NCBI RefSeq assembly: GCF_008642355.1
Contig: NZ_CP029193.1
Location: forward strand, 1,073,501 to 1,137,500
Direction of reading: 5' to 3'
DNA from: Streptomyces venezuelae
GTDB lineage: Bacteria; Actinomycetota; Actinomycetes; Streptomycetales; Streptomycetaceae
DNA length: 64,000 nucleotides
The notes beneath the pieces are model-generated. The model saw only the letters and a program-made list of their open reading frames with translations. It searched no databases and had not been told where the DNA came from. The stretch's first letter is position 1, and the number at the start of each line of letters is the position of its first letter. Shown piece after piece: positions 58,235 through 64,000 of this stretch. A program made the translations under genes and the position numbers.

Positions 58235-60730
58235 TCAGCGACCGGCGCTGTCCACCACCGTGGACCACTCGTCGAGCAGCGCCTGCGCGGACGCGTCGTC
58301 GGGCCCTTCGGCCCACAGGTGCGTGACGGCCTCGGCCGGGTCGGGCAGGACTAGGATCCAACGCCCGTCGGCCTCGACGACCCGCACGCCGTCGGTGGTG
58401 TCCACGGACCGGTCACCGGCGGCCTCGACCACCCGCCGCATCACGAGTCCCTTGACCGCCCACGGTGTCGCGAGATCACGCTTGAGCACGTGTGCCCGCG
58501 GAATCCGCGCGTCGATCTGACTCAGCGTGAGCTGAGTCCGCGCGACCAGCCCGACAAGCCGCACAAAGGCGGCGGTTCCGTCGAAGACGCCACTGAACTC
58601 GGGCACGATGAACCCGCCGCGCCCGTCACCGCCGAAGATGGTCGAGTCGCCCCGGCCGACCCTCGTCAGATCGTCGGGCGAGGTGGTCGTCCAGTCCACC
58701 TGCGTGCCGTGGTACGCGGCGACCTGCTCGGCGATACGCGTCGTGGTCACCGGCAGCGCCACCCGTCCGCTGCGCCGCTCGGCGGCCACCAGGTCGAGCA
58801 TGACCAGGAGTGCCCGGTCGTCCTCGACGATCCGTCCCTTCTCGTCCACGAGCGAGAGACGCTCGCCGACGGGGTCGAACCGCACGCCGAAGGCGGCCCG
58901 TGCGGACGCCACGATCTCCCCGAGCCGTACGAGCCCGGACCTGCGCGCGTCCGCGGTCTCGGTCGGTCGCGACTCGTCGAGCCCCGGGTTGATCGTCAGC
59001 GCGTCCACCCCGAGCTTCCCGAGGAGGCTCGGCAGTACGAGTCCGGCGCTTCCGTTGGACGCGTCGACGACGACCTTCAGCCCCGACTCTGCGACTCCGG
59101 TGGTGTCCACGTTCCGCAGCAGCGAACCGGTGTACGAGTCGAAGACACTGGACGGGAAGTGCAGGTCACCGATTTCGCCCGGGAAGGCCCGCCGGTACTC
59201 CTGGCGCGCGTAGACCCGGTCGAGCTTGCGCTGGCTCCCCTGCGACAGGTCGGCCCCGTTCCCGTCGAAGAACATGATGTCGACGGAGTCCGGCACTCCG
59301 GGCGTCGTCCGGATCATGATCCCGCCGGCGCTGCCGCGTGCTGTCTGCTGCCGCGCGACCGGCAGCGGTACGTTCTCGAGGTCCCGTACGTCGATGGCAC
59401 TGGCCTGCAGCGCCGAGATCACCGCACGCTTCAGCGCTCGCGCACCACGCGAGTGGTCACGCGCGGTGGTGACGGTGGAACCCTTCTTCAGGGTCGTCGC
59501 GTACGCTCCCGCGAGGCGCACGGCGAGCTCGGGCGTGATCTCCACGTTCAGGATTCCGGAGACACCACGCGCCCCGAACAGGTGCGCCTGGCCGCGGGAC
59601 TCCCAGATGACCGAGGTGTTGACGAACGCGCCGGCCTCGATCGTCTTGAACGGGTACACCCTGACGTTGCCCTGGACGATCGATTCTTCACCGACCAGGC
59701 ACTCGTCGCCGATGACGGCGCCGTCCTCGATTCTGGCTGCGCGCATGATGTCGGTGTTCTTGCCGACGACACAGCCGCGGAGGTTGCTGTGCTGTCCGAT
59801 GTAGACGTTGTCGTGCACGACGGCCTTGTGCAGGAACGCGCCGCTCTTCACGACGACGTTCGAGCCCACGACGGTGTGCTCGCGGATTTCGGCACCGGCC
59901 TCGATTTTGGCGTAGTCACCGACGTACAGCGGACCACGCAGCACGGCGTCGGGGTGCACTTCCGCTCCCTCGGCCACCCACACGCCGGGCGAGATCTCGA
60001 AGCCGTCGAGTTCGACGTCGACCTTGCCCTCGAGCACGTCGGCCTGCGCCTTGACGTAGCTTTCGTGGGTGCCGACGTCCTCCCAGTAGCCCTCGGCGAC
60101 GTAGCCGTAGACCGGCTTGCCTTCCTTCATGAGCTGCGGGAAGACGTCTCCGGACCAGTCGACCGGCACGTCGGGGTCGACGTAGTCGAATACCTCGGGC
60201 TCCATCACATAGATGCCCGTGTTCACCGTGTCGGAGAAGACCTGACCCCAGGTCGGCTTCTCCAGGAAGCGCTCGACCTTGCCTTCTTCGTCGACGATGG
60301 TGATACCGAATTCCAGCGGGTTGGGTACGCGCGTGAGACACACGGTGACGAGCGCGCCCTTTTCCTTGTGGAAGGCGATGAGCTCGCTGAGGTCGAAATC
60401 GGTGAGCGCGTCACCGGAGATCACGAGGAAGGCATCGTCCTTCAGCGCTTCCTCGGCGTTCTTCACGCTGCCCGCGGTCCCGAGTGGTTTTTCCTCGTTG
60501 GCATAGGTGAGCTCCATTCCCAGCTCTTCGCCGTCGCCGAAGTAGTTCTTGACGAGCGATGCCAAGAACTGCACTGTCACTACGGTCTCGGTGAGCCCAT
60601 GCCTCTTCAGCAGGCGCAGCACGTGCTCCATGATCGGCCGGTTGGCCACGGGAAGGAGCGGCTTGGGCATGCTTGAGGTCATGGGGCGAAGGCGGGTGCC
60701 CTCACCGCCGGCCATCACGACGGCCTTCAT
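58235..60730 (-). CDS. Mannose-1-phosphate guanylyltransferase with degenerate phosphomannomutase-like domain
   Basis: Protein of 831 aa starting [20 protein letters not shown], the nucleotidyl-transferase P-loop. The GT domain spans residues 1-235 ([20 protein letters not shown]), then left-handed beta-helix repeats (residues 245-350: [20 protein letters not shown]). The C-terminal half has the phosphohexomutase fold, but the phosphoserine loop reads [14 protein letters not shown] instead of TASHNP, and the metal loop is [15 protein letters not shown] instead of DxDxDR. The mutase is therefore probably inactive and regulatory. It should make GDP-mannose for glycolipids and glycans. Confidence 0.88.
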   Translation of the reverse strand: MKAVVMAGGEGTRLRPMTSSMPKPLLPVANRPIMEHVLRLLKRHGLTETVVTVQFLASLVKNYFGDGEELGMELTYANEEKPLGTAGSVKNAEEALKDDAFLVISGDALTDFDLSELIAFHKEKGALVTVCLTRVPNPLEFGITIVDEEGKVERFLEKPTWGQVFSDTVNTGIYVMEPEVFDYVDPDVPVDWSGDVFPQLMKEGKPVYGYVAEGYWEDVGTHESYVKAQADVLEGKVDVELDGFEISPGVWVAEGAEVHPDAVLRGPLYVGDYAKIEAGAEIREHTVVGSNVVVKSGAFLHKAVVHDNVYIGQHSNLRGCVVGKNTDIMRAARIEDGAVIGDECLVGEESIVQGNVRVYPFKTIEAGAFVNTSVIWESRGQAHLFGARGVSGILNVEITPELAVRLAGAYATTLKKGSTVTTARDHSRGARALKRAVISALQASAIDVRDLENVPLPVARQQTARGSAGGIMIRTTPGVPDSVDIMFFDGNGADLSQGSQRKLDRVYARQEYRRAFPGEIGDLHFPSSVFDSYTGSLLRNVDTTGVAESGLKVVVDASNGSAGLVLPSLLGKLGVDALTINPGLDESRPTETADARRSGLVRLGEIVASARAAFGVRFDPVGERLSLVDEKGRIVEDDRALLVMLDLVAAERRSGRVALPVTTTRIAEQVAAYHGTQVDWTTTSPDDLTRVGRGDSTIFGGDGRGGFIVPEFSGVFDGTAAFVRLVGLVARTQLTLSQIDARIPRAHVLKRDLATPWAVKGLVMRRVVEAAGDRSVDTTDGVRVVEADGRWILVLPDPAEAVTHLWAEGPDDASAQALLDEWSTVVDSAGR

Positions 60731-60846
60731 GTCGGAAACGTCCTCCTCATTAGAGACGAACCAGCCGACAGAGCTCACCGGGATGGGCTGGCCATCTTTG
60801 CTCGGATGAGAGCCTTCGAGCCTCTACGACCGCCATAACGGCGAGC

Positions 60847-61455
60847 TCAATCGGCTGACTTGTCCACCTTGACAAGTCGGCGGACCTGGACCACATACAG
60901 GATCCCTGCCCACCAGTACAGACTTGTACCCCAACCTGCGAACGCCCATCCGAAAATAGCAGCGAGTGTGGCAAGCGGACCGCTTCCATCACTGAGGAGC
61001 AGTAGTGGAAAGGCGTACATCAGGTTGAAGGTGGCGGCCTTGCCCAGGAAGTTCACCTGGGGCGGCGGATAGCCGTGGCGCCTGAGGATCCCGACCATCA
61101 CCAGCAGGACCAGCTCACGCAGCAGCAGTGCCGCGGTCAGCCAGAGCGGAAGAATCTCCCGCCAGGTGAGTCCGACCAGGGTGGAGAGGATATAAAGCCG
61201 GTCGGCGGCAGGGTCGAGGAGTCGGCCCAGGTTGCTGATCTGGTTCCAGCGTCGGGCGAGCTTGCCGTCGAGGTAGTCACTGACCCCGCTCAGCGCCAGG
61301 ACCAGCAGCGCCCATCCGTCGCTGTTGGGTCCCCCGAACTCGGGCCTGAGGATCAGCCACAGGAAGAGGGGCACGCCGGCGAGGCGCGCCATGCTGAGGA
61401 TGTTCGGGATGGTGAGGACACGGTCCGTCTGGACACGCGTCTCCTGGACCTCCAC
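60847..61455 (-). CDS. pgsA: CDP-alcohol phosphatidyltransferase (PgsA-like)
   Basis: Protein of 202 aa. GTG 61455 is chosen for the AGGAGG just upstream. The diagnostic CDP-OH-P motif D-G-x2-A-R-x8-G-x3-D-x3-D is complete in DYLDGKLARRWNQISNLGRL then LDPAADR (about residues 58-84). Five to six membrane helices are predicted. It is probably a phosphatidylglycerol- or cardiolipin-type phospholipid synthase. Same order as the mycobacterial pgsA2/garA region. Confidence 0.87.
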   Translation of the reverse strand: MEVQETRVQTDRVLTIPNILSMARLAGVPLFLWLILRPEFGGPNSDGWALLVLALSGVSDYLDGKLARRWNQISNLGRLLDPAADRLYILSTLVGLTWREILPLWLTAALLLRELVLLVMVGILRRHGYPPPQVNFLGKAATFNLMYAFPLLLLSDGSGPLATLAAIFGWAFAGWGTSLYWWAGILYVVQVRRLVKVDKSAD

Positions 61456-61562
61456 CCGGGGGCCTCCTGTGGGGAAAAGAGCCAATGATGCCTCCTGACC
61501 TTACCCTCAGTGGCGCCGCAAGGATGCAGAGGGGTGCGAGGGACGTCTGGAGAAACAAAAAA

Positions 61563-61607
61563 GCCGTGGCCCCTGGAATCGAAAGAATCGATTCCAGGGG
61601 CCACGGC
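61563..61607 (-). terminator. Intrinsic terminator of the rRNA operon
   Basis: A perfect 20-bp stem (61563-61582 with 61588-61607) and a 5-nt loop is followed, in the leftward direction, by a run of seven T residues (minus strand of 61556-61562). It lies 10 bases beyond the 5S gene. Confidence 0.92.
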
Positions 61608-61617
61608 TATAAGAAAA

Positions 61618-61735
61618 GTTCGGCGGCGTCCTACTCTCCCACAGGGTCCCCCTGCAGTACCATCGGCGCTGTGAGGCTTAGCTTCCGGGTTCGGAATGTA
61701 ACCGGGCGTTTCCCTCACGCTATGACCACCGAAAC
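61618..61735 (-). rRNA. 5S ribosomal RNA
   Basis: On the minus strand it begins gtttcggtggtcatagcg and contains the conserved ttccgaacccggaagctaag loop and gatggtactgcag. It ends in the complementary ccgaac. About 118 nt, standard actinobacterial 5S. The 80-nt spacer to 23S (61736-61814) has no tRNA. Confidence 0.95.
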
Positions 61736-61814
61736 ACTATGAAACTGTCAACCGCACCATGCGTGACCATGCATGGGGTTGTTCGTGGTTTCAGAACCAA
61801 CACAGTGGACGCGA

Positions 61815-64000
<2,186 letters not shown>

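Noticed and set aside
58490..60676. 728-codon + strand frame opposite the guanylyltransferase gene
   Set aside because: Antisense to a recognised enzyme of full family length, with no motif of its own.
61736..61814. tRNA gene in the rRNA spacer or elsewhere in the window
   Set aside because: No cloverleaf or conserved T-loop (ttcgaatc-like) was found in the 5S-23S spacer or at the element boundary, and the element adjoins uppP, not a tRNA.

Overview
The window is Streptomyces-type actinobacterial DNA. It is strongly GC-rich with G/C-ending codons and many GTG starts. It carries Streptomyces-typical families (DUF5999, DUF3037 with a HipA-like kinase, Lnt, an FtsR/GarA cluster) and an actinobacterial 5S/23S rRNA pair at the right end. 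The layout has three parts.

Positions 1 to about 13,310 hold the integrase-proximal end of a prophage or phage-derived integrative element. A leftward operon of about 25 mostly tiny genes, nearly all joined by 4-nt ATGA or GTGA overlaps, encodes a RecE-like nuclease, a Sak4/RecA-like ATPase, a beta-class DNA methyltransferase, a Gp37/Gp68 three-Cys protein, a Bro-N antirepressor and many unknown proteins. Two divergent Xre-type regulators flank an operator-like region. A tyrosine integrase ends exactly where a 46-codon 3' remnant of undecaprenyl-diphosphatase (uppP) begins, so the attachment site appears to lie in the 3' end of uppP. No capsid, tail or terminase gene is visible. The left end of the element is outside the window. 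At the left edge an ORF carries an in-frame duplicate of part of the ATPase on an unrelated N-terminus.

Positions 13,444 to about 47,600 are chromosomal genes of mixed function. They include a secreted peptide, VOC and SnoaL-like proteins, lnt, an Idh-type oxidoreductase, a flavin monooxygenase divergent from a TetR regulator with two palindromic operators, and lipoproteins. They also include ung, an orphan oligopeptide-binding protein, two SDRs, a HipA-like/DUF3037 pair, a Rieske lipoprotein, three EamA exporters, a MocR/PdxR-like regulator divergent from a PNPOx gene, a PadR regulator, a PhzF protein, a CPBP protease, a VWA/solute-binding fusion and a GCS2-type ligase. Several short tandem repeats and one decayed PaiB-like gene lie between them.

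Positions 47,700 to 61,455 carry a conserved actinobacterial block read leftward: pgsA, a mannose-1-phosphate guanylyltransferase with a degenerate mutase domain, DUF881, small basic protein, DUF881, garA (FHA), ftsR (MerR), a DUF151 nuclease, MerR, dinB and gcvP. gcvP has an apparent tandem glycine riboswitch. The same order, around garA and gcvP/gcvH, is known from mycobacteria and corynebacteria. From 61,563 to 64,000 an rRNA operon runs leftward, with its terminator, 5S and most of 23S; its 5' part lies beyond the window.
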